A stretch of 9,698 nt of DNA from JBGSMF01 sp964651475 (GCA_964651475.1 CAZYXV010000071.1:1-9698); one strand, 5' to 3'; positions 1 through 6,780 are shown, counted from the stretch's first letter. Numbers and translations: made by a program. The notes: generated by a model from the sequence alone, not told the origin.

Positions 1-173
1 CCAATCACCAGCGCCACTCTTGGCGATTCGCACTTCAGACTTGCTGCGGAATCCCCTAGAACAAGACGTTTGTCAAGTAGCAAAAATTTGTCTAATCTTA
101 AAGATTGGCGGACTGTCAATCTTGTCCAACGCACGCCCAGATCTTTACCCCGCCCGTCTTTCACCGAATTCAT
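1..173 (-). pseudogene. Truncated 5' fragment of the kinase gene, fused in frame to unknown sequence
   Basis: Positions 173-130 repeat the first 44 nt of the kinase gene exactly (15 codons, MNSVKDGRGKDLGVR, the last codon differing only in its third base). From 129 the sequence is unrelated to the kinase, yet the frame stays open to the window edge, giving about 57 codons in all. The new part reads as a basic, Leu-rich stretch with no recognisable family. The region also carries an AATCTT/AAGATT palindrome of intergenic type, so the open frame may be chance. It is either a dead remnant or the start of a chimeric gene that continues outside the window. Confidence 0.45.
91..123. repeat. AATCTT/AAGATT palindrome with a third half-site
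   Basis: AATCTT-A-AAGATT at 94-106, followed by another AATCTT at 118-123. It resembles short intergenic palindromes seen in Anaerolineae-type genomes (recalled, not checked). It lies just outside the left copy of the direct repeat, within the unrelated sequence. Confidence 0.45.
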
Positions 174-300
174 TAGCGTTAACTCGAGTTGCGGAGCATA
201 GTTGCAGTGACGGCTTTGCCCCACGACATCCTGTGGGTAGCCGTTCAAGCCGCCCCTACTAACCTGATGTCAAGTGAGCACGCCGGAATTGATAGAGTTA
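130..300. repeat. 171-bp perfect direct repeat, left copy
   Basis: Identical base for base to 9477-9647 in the same orientation, 9347 bp apart. It contains the kinase leader, its stem-loop and the first 15 codons. It starts 53 nt past the stop codon of the CBS-CBS-ACT gene. Both edges are sharp: no similarity continues on either side. No inverted termini, transposase or integrase is seen. Confidence 0.97.
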
Positions 301-353
301 CATCACGGTATGGCGCATCAGGAGCGGGGTTGGGCGAAAAAGACGCGGAATAA

Positions 354-1013
354 TCACCGGGGGCCGATAGCGGGCGAGTCTCGCACGTCCACGATCTTTT
401 CCACCACGCCCTCCAGGATTGCCACCAACCTGTCTTGGGAAATATCACTCACTTTGAGAGCGAGGAACCATTGATTGTCGGCGTCCTGGTATTCGCTAAA
501 GGCTACCATGTCGCCGCCAGCCGTCGAGATGGCCGCCGTAATCTTGGCCAGCGTGCCTTTCTTTTCCGGGATCTTGGCCGTCACTCGCACGCCGGAACGG
601 CGCACTCCCAGCAGCGACGTGAATACTTTGAACAAATCAGTCTCGGTAATGATGCCGATAACTTGGTCGCCGCGGGTAACCGGCAGCCCGCCGATTTTGT
701 TATCGGCCATGATAGCGGCGGCTTCTTCGAGCGGCGTGTCCTCGCTCACCGTGATAACGTGAGTCACCATCACCTCTTTGATTTTGAGTCGAGACAGCAA
801 GTAATTCAGCTCCCAGATGCTGAGCGACGTGGCCGGCGATGGCGAGGCGTAGAGCAAATCCTGATCAGAGACAATCCCCACCAGCCTGGCGGCCTTGTCT
901 ATCACCGGCAGGCGGCGAATTTTCTTTTCCCGCATCAGCGCCATCGCTTCTGGCACACTCACGTCTGGAGCAATGGTAATGACATTTCTGGTCATGCGTT
1001 CTCGGACAAACAT
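354..1013 (-). CDS. CBS-CBS-ACT domain protein (AcuB-like)
   Basis: Soluble putative regulatory protein, 219 residues. CBS1 about 7-56 ends in GIVSDQDLL (46-54); CBS2 about 81-135 ends in GIITETDLF (120-128); both keep the S/T-x-x-D pattern that contacts the ribose and phosphate of adenine nucleotides in CBS pairs. An ACT fold spans about 141-210 (RVTAKIPEKKGTLAKITAAIS..GGD), the kind that binds amino acids or mediates dimerisation. No catalytic domain is present. Two ATGs lie six bases apart (1019 and 1013). The second is chosen because GAGGTGA sits 6 nt before it and CBS proteins often begin MFVRERMT; the first adds Met-Ala. The product may report nucleotide and amino acid levels to the importer or to metabolism (inference). 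It is often annotated as acetoin utilisation AcuB, but nothing here supports acetoin metabolism. Confidence 0.9.
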   Translation of the reverse strand: MFVRERMTRNVITIAPDVSVPEAMALMREKKIRRLPVIDKAARLVGIVSDQDLLYASPSPATSLSIWELNYLLSRLKIKEVMVTHVITVSEDTPLEEAAAIMADNKIGGLPVTRGDQVIGIITETDLFKVFTSLLGVRRSGVRVTAKIPEKKGTLAKITAAISTAGGDMVAFSEYQDADNQWFLALKVSDISQDRLVAILEGVVEKIVDVRDSPAIGPR

Positions 1014-1034
1014 AGCCATTCACCTCGATAATTT

Positions 1035-1051
1035 GATACTTGGTATGTATC
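1035..1051. promoter_or_regulatory. Operator-like palindrome upstream of the CBS-CBS-ACT gene
   Basis: GATAC-N7-GTATC, centred 30 nt upstream of the chosen start. The inner sequence ATACTTGGTAT resembles ATACCTTGGTAT at 1135-1146, which overlaps the livF stop codon; the two lie on either side of the GC-rich stem-loops. It could be a regulator site or part of the repeat unit. A weak TTGAGA (1059-1054) lies upstream without a good -10. Confidence 0.35.
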
Positions 1052-1072
1052 TTCTCAATAATCCGGGGTAGT

Positions 1073-1122
1073 GGCAGGGCTTGCCCCTGCCCTCATATGG
1101 GCGACCGCAAGAGTCGCCCCTA
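1073..1122. repeat. Pair of GC-rich stem-loops between livF and the CBS-CBS-ACT gene
   Basis: Stem 1: GGCAGGG (1073-1079) with CCCTGCC (1085-1091), 5-nt loop. Stem 2: GGGCGAC (1099-1105) with GTCGCCC (1113-1119), 7-nt loop. On the minus strand this reads GTAGGGGCGAC... then GGCAGGGGCAAG..., a style of dispersed repeat I associate with Chloroflexota and cyanobacterial genomes. Neither stem has a T run, so they are not clear terminators. Confidence 0.7.
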
Positions 1123-1145
1123 CATTTTGAGATGATACCTTGGTA

Positions 1146-1856
1146 TTATATCCCTAAATAGGTTTTCCGCACATGCTCATCTCGAGCCACGCTGCGCGAC
1201 TCGCCTTCCAGCGCAACGCGCCCGTTGGCCATGACGTAGGCGTAATCGCTGACAGCCAATGCCAGGTGGACGTTCTGTTCCACCAACAACATGGTCAACC
1301 CTTCGGCTTTTAACCGTTGCAGGACCTCGAACAGGCTCAGCACCAACATCGGCGAAAGCCCCAAAGATAGCTCGTCGAACATTAATACTTCCGGCTGAGC
1401 CATCAACCCGCGCGCCAGCGCCACCATTTGCTGCTCGCCGCCAGAAAGCGTGCCGGCCAATTGCGCGCTGCGTTCCTTGAGGCGAGGGAACAACTCGTAT
1501 ACCCAATCCAGATTGCGCTGAAAGCCCGCCTTGGCGCGCGCCGCGAACGCGCCCATTTCCAAATTTTCGTACACCGTCATGTCGGTGAACAACTGCCGGC
1601 CTTCCGGCACCAGCACCAGTCCTTGCGCCGCCTTGGTGTGCGGGGAGAGCCGCGTGGCGTCGCGGTCGCCAAAGCGAACCTCGCCGCGCCACGGCCTGAG
1701 CAGCCCCATCACCGTGCGCAGCAGCGTGGTTTTGCCCGTGCCATTAGAACCGATCAGCGAGGTCAACTTGCCGCGCTCTAGTTTCAACGAGACATCCCAC
1801 ACTATTTGCAATTCGCCGTAGCCCGAAGACAGGTTGCTAATTTCCAGCAAGGCCAT
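1146..1856 (-). CDS. livF: HAAT ABC transporter ATP-binding protein LivF
   Basis: Second ATPase, forming a heterodimer with LivG. 236 residues from the ATG at 1856 (MALLEISNLSSGYG, a typical LivF opening), with AGGA 4 nt upstream. An in-frame GTG at 1877 overlaps the livG stop as GTGA and would add seven residues (VKGKQDN, the first read as Met); it may be the coupled start. Walker A GSNGTGKT 36-43, Q-loop region PEGRQLF 84-90, intact signature LSGGEQQ 137-143, Walker B VLMFDE with Asp161/Glu162. As is usual for LivF, the switch His is Gln (LLVEQN, Gln194). The end KTYLGI matches the family. So LivF has a perfect signature but no H-loop His, while LivG has the His and a weak signature. Confidence 0.95.
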   Translation of the reverse strand: MALLEISNLSSGYGELQIVWDVSLKLERGKLTSLIGSNGTGKTTLLRTVMGLLRPWRGEVRFGDRDATRLSPHTKAAQGLVLVPEGRQLFTDMTVYENLEMGAFAARAKAGFQRNLDWVYELFPRLKERSAQLAGTLSGGEQQMVALARGLMAQPEVLMFDELSLGLSPMLVLSLFEVLQRLKAEGLTMLLVEQNVHLALAVSDYAYVMANGRVALEGESRSVARDEHVRKTYLGI

Positions 1857-1873
1857 ATTATCCTGCTTTCCTT

Positions 1874-2617
1874 TCACGCCGCCAACAATCGTTCAGCCAG
1901 TTTGGGGTCGCCCAGGTACGCTTCAATCACGCGTGGATCGGAGGCCACTTCTGAGGGAGTGCCTTGTGCAATCTGTTGCCCATAATCCAACACGATCACG
2001 CGATCCGACACGTTCATCAGCGCGTGCATCACATGCTCGATGATGAGAATCGTCACACCCTGGTCGCGGATTTTGCGCACTACTTGCACCATCTCGGCGA
2101 TTTCGGTTGGATTCAAGCCGGCCAATACTTCGTCCAACAAGATCAGGTAGGGGCGGGCGGCCAGCGCGCGCGCCAGTTCCAGGCGCTTTTTCTGCGCTAC
2201 GTTCAGGCTGGAAGCGAGCGCGTCGCGCCGCTCGGCCATGCCCACAAAAGCCAGCACTTCTTGGGCGATCTGGCGCGCCCGGCCCAGGCCATAACCCTCG
2301 TGCCCAAAGCACGCTCCCACCATCACGTTATCCAGCACGCTCAATTCGTTGAGGGGGCGCACAATCTGGTGCGTGCGCGCCAGTCCCACGCGCGCTACAT
2401 CATAAGACTGCCAGCCGGTGATGTCTTTGCCCCTAAAAATCACCCGGCCTTCTTCGGGCGGGTATACGCCATTAATCACATTGAACAACGTCGTTTTGCC
2501 CGCGCCGTTAGGTCCGATCAGCCCCAAGATCTGGCCTTCGGGCAAGTCAAAGTTGATATCGAGCAAAGCCTGCAAACCGCCAAATCGCTTGGAGACCTTT
2601 TGCACGTGAAGGATCAT
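1874..2617 (-). CDS. livG: HAAT ABC transporter ATP-binding protein LivG
   Basis: One of two ATPases that drive the importer. 247 residues from the ATG at 2617, which overlaps the livM stop as ATGA and has GGAGG 8 nt upstream. A longer start at 2659 would intrude on livM. Walker A GPNGAGKT 35-42, Q-loop Gln84, Walker B LILLDE with Asp162 and catalytic Glu163, D-loop AGLNPTE 166-172, H-loop His195. The ABC signature is unusual: LNVAQKKRLELARAL (138-152), where most LivG proteins have a glycine before the Gln (LSGGQ or LPYGQ type). The C-terminal part with ASDPRVIEAYLG is LivG-typical. With a complete catalytic site it should be active; the signature change may affect the rate or the pairing with LivF. 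Confidence 0.95.
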   Translation of the reverse strand: MILHVQKVSKRFGGLQALLDINFDLPEGQILGLIGPNGAGKTTLFNVINGVYPPEEGRVIFRGKDITGWQSYDVARVGLARTHQIVRPLNELSVLDNVMVGACFGHEGYGLGRARQIAQEVLAFVGMAERRDALASSLNVAQKKRLELARALAARPYLILLDEVLAGLNPTEIAEMVQVVRKIRDQGVTILIIEHVMHALMNVSDRVIVLDYGQQIAQGTPSEVASDPRVIEAYLGDPKLAERLLAA

Positions 2618-3582
2618 TCCAACACCCTCCGCAGGCGCGGAAAGCGCGCGCGCAGCCAACCCACTACTCCCGCAGGCACGAACAGGATGATGATCAACAA
2701 GAGCAGGCCGGCAAAGGCCAGGTGCAGGTTCTTGAAGATAGGGCTGGTCAACAAGAAACCACGCATGCGTTCATACGTGGCCGCGCCCACTACCGGCCCC
2801 AAGACCAATCCCTGGCCGCCCAACATGACCATCACAATCGTCTCGACGGACGTTTGATAACGAAAGGCATCGTTCGGCTCGACGTTGCCGTTTTTGAAAA
2901 AGAACAAGACGCCGACGATGCCGGGCGCCAGGGCCGAAATCACAAAGGCCCACGTCTTGGCGGCGGGCGCGCGCACGCCCATCACCATCGCCGCGTCTTC
3001 GTCTTCGCGAATCGCCATCAGGCTCAGTCCAAAGCGCGAATACTTGATCACGTAACTGGCGATCAATACCAGGATGGTTACGGCGAACAGGGTCCCATAG
3101 GTGAGCCACAAAGCGTTAGCCGCGCCGCCGTAGGCTTTGTAGGCCGCGAAATTGAGTGACAATCCCGTTGGGCCGCCAAAGATCTCGAGATTGCTGACAA
3201 AGGCGCGCATGGCTTCGTTGATGCCAATGGTGGCCAGGGCGAAATACGCCCCACGTAGACGCAAGATCGCCGCCCCCAGCAAGCCGGCGATCAGGGCCGA
3301 AGCTAACCCGCCGGCCAGCGCCGCCGGCCACAATGACCAACCCTGCTCGCTAATCAGATAAAAGCCAACATAACCGCCCACCCCGAAAAATACAATATGT
3401 CCAAAGCTCACATAACCGGTATAACCCATCAAGATATTGAGGCTGGATGCCAGCGCCACGAACATGAGCAGCAAAAACATGTCTTCACGCAAGGTGGCCG
3501 AGCGTGTGACAAAGGCCAGCGAGCCGCCGATGAACACCAATCCAAGCGTCAACCAGAATGCAGGGGATCGCCAGGCGTTCAT
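2614..3582 (-). CDS. livM: HAAT ABC transporter permease LivM
   Basis: Second membrane permease, partner of LivH. 322 residues from the ATG at 3582. The frame extends upstream to 3759, but those 59 residues are arginine- and glycine-rich, overlap livH and are not LivM-like. The chosen start overlaps the livH stop by one base and has GGGAG 7 nt ahead. Family landmarks: GYTGYVSFGHIVFFGVGGY (53-71), LRLRGAYFALATI (108-120), coupling segment FGLSLMAIREDEDAAMVMG (184-202) and GGQGLVLGPVVGA (255-267). The basic C-terminal tail (RARFPRLRR) would be cytoplasmic. Its TGA overlaps the livG ATG by four bases (ATGA). Confidence 0.95.
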   Translation of the reverse strand: MNAWRSPAFWLTLGLVFIGGSLAFVTRSATLREDMFLLLMFVALASSLNILMGYTGYVSFGHIVFFGVGGYVGFYLISEQGWSLWPAALAGGLASALIAGLLGAAILRLRGAYFALATIGINEAMRAFVSNLEIFGGPTGLSLNFAAYKAYGGAANALWLTYGTLFAVTILVLIASYVIKYSRFGLSLMAIREDEDAAMVMGVRAPAAKTWAFVISALAPGIVGVLFFFKNGNVEPNDAFRYQTSVETIVMVMLGGQGLVLGPVVGAATYERMRGFLLTSPIFKNLHLAFAGLLLLIIILFVPAGVVGWLRARFPRLRRVLE

Positions 3583-4439
3583 TATCGTTCTCCCAAAAGG
3601 CCTTTTGGACGGATCAAAAGAATCAGCACGAACAAGGCAAACTCGAACACGGGCACCCACGTGACCGGCAGGAAGACGGGGATGAGTCCTTCCAGCAATC
3701 CCAACACCAGCCCTCCAACCAATGCCCCGGTTGGGTTGCCCAGGCCGCCCAGCACGCAAATAACAAAGCTCTTGAGTTGATAGGTGCCGCCGGCCAGGAT
3801 GGTGAAGGGAAAGAAAGTGGCAATCAACCCGCCGGCAGAAGCCGCCAGCATGGTGCCGATGCCGAAACTGAGCGCGAGGATTTGCGCCGAAGGAATGCCC
3901 ATCAATTCGGCGGCGGCGCGGTTATTCGCCACGGCGCGGATGGCCTTGCCCGGCGGCGTCCGATAGAGGAACAAATACAACCCGGCCGCCACCCCCACGG
4001 AAATCAACGCCGCCACCATGCGCGTGCCCAACAAAGTGATTGGCCCCAGTTGCAATCGCCCCAATGAAAAATCCACATTGCGCGGGGTGGTGGTGAACAT
4101 GGCCGTGCCGACGCCGATAATCATCATGTTCACGGAAAATGTGCTGAGCAGCGTCGAAAGATAAGGCCCGCCCAGGATACGGTGAATAGCCGCGCCATAC
4201 ATCAGGAATCCAAACACCAGCCCGGCCACCGCGATCACCGGAAGCGCCAGGTAAGGGTTCAACCCCAGGCCGGTCGAGATCAGGAATACGCCAAACATCC
4301 CAAGCGCCATGACCGGCCCGTGCGCCAGGTTGATGACTTTCATCACGCCCCAGATGAGCGTCAGGCCCACGGCGGCCAGCCCATAGACAAAGCCGATCAA
4401 CAGGCCGTCTGCCAGAGAAGCGAGAAGAAGATCGAGCAT
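3582..4439 (-). CDS. livH: HAAT ABC transporter permease LivH
   Basis: First membrane permease of the importer; with LivM it forms the channel. 285 residues, normal for LivH, almost wholly hydrophobic with about eight predicted membrane segments. The family signature INLAHG (36-41) is present. The cytoplasmic coupling segment that docks on the ATPases lies at 164-182 (GKAIRAVANN...AELMG), and the conserved GGLGNPTGA at 231-239. The ATG at 4439 follows AGGAG by 5 nt. The stop codon shares one base with the livM start (TAATG), which implies translational coupling. A large inverted repeat ends 5 nt upstream of the ribosome site. Confidence 0.95.
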   Translation of the reverse strand: MLDLLLASLADGLLIGFVYGLAAVGLTLIWGVMKVINLAHGPVMALGMFGVFLISTGLGLNPYLALPVIAVAGLVFGFLMYGAAIHRILGGPYLSTLLSTFSVNMMIIGVGTAMFTTTPRNVDFSLGRLQLGPITLLGTRMVAALISVGVAAGLYLFLYRTPPGKAIRAVANNRAAAELMGIPSAQILALSFGIGTMLAASAGGLIATFFPFTILAGGTYQLKSFVICVLGGLGNPTGALVGGLVLGLLEGLIPVFLPVTWVPVFEFALFVLILLIRPKGLLGER

Positions 4440-4454
4440 ACAAGCTCCTTTAGG

Positions 4455-4545
4455 GCTAAGGATTAAACAACTTGCTCATATATAGCTTGCTTTGCCCGTA
4501 TTGCGGCATCACTGTGGGCAAGTTATTTAATTCTCAATCCTTAGC
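4455..4545. repeat. Long imperfect inverted repeat ahead of livH
   Basis: Outer arms GCTAAGGATT (4455-4464) and AATCCTTAGC (4536-4545) match perfectly. Inner arms 4463-4475 and 4518-4530 match at 12 of 13 positions (TTAAACAACTTGC against its partner). A short insert in the right arm would bulge out. The 42-nt apical part holds a further TTGCCC/GGGCAA pair (4492-4497, 4516-4521). It is AT-richer than the genes and ends next to the livH ribosome site, so it could control livH translation or be a small mobile inverted-repeat element. Confidence 0.7.
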
Positions 4546-4570
4546 TTATGCTTTTTCTATATGGGCTATA

Positions 4571-4619
4571 GACCCTTGCGAAGGGTTCAAGCGTCAACAT
4601 GCCGGCCTTCGCAAGGGTC
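4571..4619. repeat. Perfect 14-bp inverted repeat after the lipoprotein gene
   Basis: GACCCTTGCGAAGG (4571-4584) and CCTTCGCAAGGGTC (4606-4619) are exact reverse complements around a 21-nt loop, beginning 22 nt past the lipoprotein stop. Each arm can also fold on itself (ACCCTT-GCG-AAGGGT at 4572-4586; CCTT-CGC-AAGG at 4606-4616), so alternative folds exist. There is no T run after it. A role in protecting the 3' end of the receptor mRNA or in partial termination is plausible. Confidence 0.75.
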
Positions 4620-4641
4620 AGTCATCAGAATGAAGCTGCGA

Positions 4642-5961
4642 TTAACGCGGCAAGGGGAAGAGCGTATCTGCCGACTTGCCTTCTAGCGGCCAGACGACCT
4701 GCTTTACCAGTTTGCCATCTGCGCCCTTTTGCCATTGAATATAGACCATCTCGTGGCCGGTTTGCAGCCCGTGCGCCTCGGCTGTGGTGTCGAACTTGAT
4801 ATAGCCGTAGAAAGTGAGCAGGTCCAGGCTATCTAGCGCCGCTTTGACCTTGTCTAGCTCGATGGAATTGGCCTTCTCGATGGCTTTTTGAAGGATCAGG
4901 CCGGCCGCATAGCCGCCAGCGGCGTGATAGCTCGGCTCGCTGCCAAACTTGGCCTGGTAGGCCGACACAAAGTCATCCACGCTCGGGCCGTACCATTCCA
5001 GGCCGGCGGCCTTGGCCGATTCGGCCGTGTACTTGGCCAGCGGCTCCCACTGGCTCGGTCCCACCACGCCCAGCGCCGCGTCGCCCAACTCGGCAAAGGC
5101 CGGCTCTGGCGGGGCAACCAGCAAAGCAATGAGCTTGACCTTGACTTGCTTTTCATAGAGTTGCTTGGCAAATGTGCTGCCATCTTGAAAGTGACCGCCG
5201 CCCATGATGGCGTCGGGCTGGGCCGCCACGATCTTGTTGATGAACGGCCCGAACTCGGTGGTGCCGGAATCGTAGCCCTCAAAGAGCGCGATTTCGTACC
5301 CTTTGCCTTCGGCATACGCTTTGGCGGCGTTCGCTACGTCAGTGGAGAATTTGTCATTTTCGTGAACGATGGCGACCTTTTTAGCATTAGCATCCAGATG
5401 GCCGAACAAGTCGAACGCGCCGGTCAGGTAGCGGCTGGCGGGCGTGTAGAGTTGAAAGACCAGTTGGTAGCCTTTTTTATACGTCGAATCCGAGGCCGCG
5501 CCAGTGGTGATCATGATCTTGCCGTTCTGCTCGGCGATCACGGCGGCAGCGTCGGTCAGGCCGCTGCTGTAGGGGCTGATGAGAAAGTCGGACTTGTCGT
5601 CGTTGATGAGCTTGGTGTATAGTTGCTGGACGCGATCCTTGCTGCTTTCGTCGTCATAGAACTTGGTATCGAACGTGATCACTGTGCCGTCGCCGAGCTT
5701 GATACCGCCGGCCTTGTTGAGCGCCTCGAGCCACAATGTAGTGCCATTGATTTGCGCGGTGGATTCTTTGTTGAGGCTGCCCGTTTGCGAAGCGGTAAAC
5801 CCCAGGATCAATTTTTTAGGCGGGGCGGCCGGCGACTCTTCGGTAGTGGCGGGCGGCTTGGGCGGCGGCGAGGTGGGCGTTGGGGCTGCCGCGCCGCCAC
5901 AACCTGCGACCAACGCCAGAACAACCAGCAATGCAATTGCGAACCACGAGTAGCGCTTCAT
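4642..5961 (-). CDS. livK: HAAT-family substrate-binding lipoprotein (LivK/LivJ-like)
   Basis: Solute receptor of the ABC importer encoded just downstream; it would capture the substrate outside the membrane and deliver it to LivH/LivM. 439 residues. It has a lipoprotein signal: KR at 2-3, hydrophobic 7-19, lipobox LVAGC with Cys21 as the lipidated residue. A Pro/Thr/Ala-rich tether runs 24-50, then a type I periplasmic-binding fold from LILGFTASQTGSLN (51) to the end. Segments in the usual ligand-pocket places are SPYSSGLTDAAA (129-140) and GAASDS (154-159). The start is supported by a GGAGGAG ribosome site 4 nt upstream. Family members bind branched-chain or other amino acids, amides, urea or aromatic acids, so the liv name is by operon and family, not proven substrate. 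Two inverted repeats follow the stop codon, which may raise the level of this receptor over the permeases. Confidence 0.93.
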   Translation of the reverse strand: MKRYSWFAIALLVVLALVAGCGGAAAPTPTSPPPKPPATTEESPAAPPKKLILGFTASQTGSLNKESTAQINGTTLWLEALNKAGGIKLGDGTVITFDTKFYDDESSKDRVQQLYTKLINDDKSDFLISPYSSGLTDAAAVIAEQNGKIMITTGAASDSTYKKGYQLVFQLYTPASRYLTGAFDLFGHLDANAKKVAIVHENDKFSTDVANAAKAYAEGKGYEIALFEGYDSGTTEFGPFINKIVAAQPDAIMGGGHFQDGSTFAKQLYEKQVKVKLIALLVAPPEPAFAELGDAALGVVGPSQWEPLAKYTAESAKAAGLEWYGPSVDDFVSAYQAKFGSEPSYHAAGGYAAGLILQKAIEKANSIELDKVKAALDSLDLLTFYGYIKFDTTAEAHGLQTGHEMVYIQWQKGADGKLVKQVVWPLEGKSADTLFPLPR

Positions 5962-5965
5962 CTTA

Positions 5966-5972
5966 CTCCTCC
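5966..5972 (-). promoter_or_regulatory. Strong ribosome binding site of the lipoprotein gene
   Basis: GGAGGAG, with TAAG between it and the ATG at 5961. It is the strongest site in the window and fixes the start; a strong site suits the excess of binding protein normal in ABC importers. Confidence 0.8.
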
Positions 5973-6026
5973 GCTAAAAGAACCAATTATCCAGACTCGC
6001 GCCTGGTTACACAAATCACCTTTAGA

Positions 6027-6032
6027 ATTATA
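6027..6032 (-). promoter_or_regulatory. Candidate -10 box for the transporter operon
   Basis: A perfect TATAAT on the minus strand, 66 nt upstream of the lipoprotein start, in an AT-rich gap. No good -35 box sits at 16-18 nt; TGCGTC is at 17 nt. A weak -35 is common in promoters that need an activator, which would suit control by the adjacent response regulator (inference). Transcription would start near 6020. Confidence 0.5.
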
Positions 6033-6069
6033 ACGGAGGAGGCGCAAACGACGCATAAACAAACAGGGC

Positions 6070-6099
6070 GAGGCATAAAAAAAGTGTAAATTACGCCTC
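6070..6099 (-). repeat. Inverted repeat over the response regulator stop codon
   Basis: Arms 6091-6099 and 6070-6078 pair as GAGGC-n-TAA with one mismatch; the stop codon lies in the first arm and a run of seven T (minus strand) lies in the loop and second arm. The T run is not after the stem, so a classic terminator is doubtful. It may partly separate the two-component transcript from the transporter transcript. Confidence 0.3.
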
Positions 6100-6780
6100 A
6101 AAACGATAGCCCACGCCCTGCTCGGTGAGGATGATGCGGGGATGGGCCGGGTCGGCCTCGAGCTTGCGGCGCAGGCGGCCAACGTAAACGCGCAGGTATT
6201 CGCTCTCGTCGCCGTACTCTGGTCCCCACACCCGCTGCAAGATAAAGCGATGCGTGAGAACCTTACCGGCGTTCGAGACCAGCAGCGCGAGCAAATCAAA
6301 CTCGGTGGGAGTGAGCTTGACCTCCGCGCCGCGGTGCGTCACGCGCCGCCGGCCTGTGTCTATCTCCAGGCTGCCGGCGCGGAGCGTTTCAGACGAGGGT
6401 GGCGCTTCGGTCCACCGGCTGCGGCGCAACACAGCGCGCACGCGCGCCAACAATTCGTCCACGCCAAACGGCTTGGTCAAATAATCGTCTGCGCCCAGGT
6501 CGAGCGCGCGCACCTTGTCGGCCTGCTCGCCCAGTGCGCTCAATACAATAATGGGCACAGTGGAAACCTGGCGCACGCGCTGGCAAACCTTTAATCCGTC
6601 CAGCCCCGGCAGCATCACGTCCAGAACGATCAAATCGGGGAGATGCTGTTCGAGGGCCGCCAGGGCGCTCAGGCCGTCTTCCACTGCCGCCACCTGAAAG
6701 CCGCGCACCTCCAGGTTGCGCCGCACAAACTCGCGCAGCGATGGATCATCTTCGACTACCAACACACCTAGTCGTGGCAT
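6091..6780 (-). CDS. OmpR/PhoB-family response regulator (REC + winged helix)
   Basis: Cytoplasmic transcription factor, 229 residues, usual size for the family. REC domain 1-120: acidic pair Asp11/Asp12, phosphoacceptor Asp54 in LDVMLPG, switch Ser81, conserved Lys103 in TKPF. The C-terminal winged helix spans about 130-228, with LTPTEFDLL, the recognition-helix region YLRVYVGRLRRKLE, and the terminal GVGYRF hairpin. The end resembles KdpE, but that similarity is shared by many OmpR-type regulators. The ATG at 6780 is chosen over an upstream in-frame start at 6849 because REC domains begin this way and GGGAG lies 4 nt ahead of it; the longer form would overlap the kinase gene. It is the obvious partner of the upstream kinase. 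Its position 129 nt ahead of the transporter genes suggests that it controls them (inference). Confidence 0.95.
   Translation of the reverse strand: MPRLGVLVVEDDPSLREFVRRNLEVRGFQVAAVEDGLSALAALEQHLPDLIVLDVMLPGLDGLKVCQRVRQVSTVPIIVLSALGEQADKVRALDLGADDYLTKPFGVDELLARVRAVLRRSRWTEAPPSSETLRAGSLEIDTGRRRVTHRGAEVKLTPTEFDLLALLVSNAGKVLTHRFILQRVWGPEYGDESEYLRVYVGRLRRKLEADPAHPRIILTEQGVGYRFEA

Larger units (their letters stand above)
1..353. other. Region without an intact gene, downstream of the operon
   Basis: It contains, from right to left, 53 nt of spacer after the CBS-CBS-ACT stop (301-353, no clear terminator), the left copy of the 171-bp repeat (130-300), and 129 nt of unassigned sequence with the AATCTT palindrome. 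Short plus-strand frames here (20-262, 274-474) have no recognisable product or convincing start. Confidence 0.7.

Noticed and set aside
1..25. Minus-strand PRVALVIG at the edge resembling the start of a caspase-like domain
   Set aside because: Only eight residues before the window ends; too short to support a family call.
1073..1119. CRISPR-like repeats
   Set aside because: Only two different stem-loops, no repeated unit with spacers and no cas genes.
1073..1119. Intrinsic terminator of livF
   Set aside because: Stems are good, but no T run follows on the minus strand.
1964..2857. 297-codon open frame on the plus strand
   Set aside because: Antisense to livG and livM, both with full motifs; His/Gln-rich composition typical of a shadow frame.
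4888..5622. 244-codon open frame on the plus strand
   Set aside because: Antisense to the intact binding-protein gene; no recognisable domain.
354..5961. Urea importer UrtABCDE
   Set aside because: No urease or nitrogen genes nearby and the proteins read as general LivK/H/M/G/F; substrate cannot be fixed from sequence, but urea has no support.
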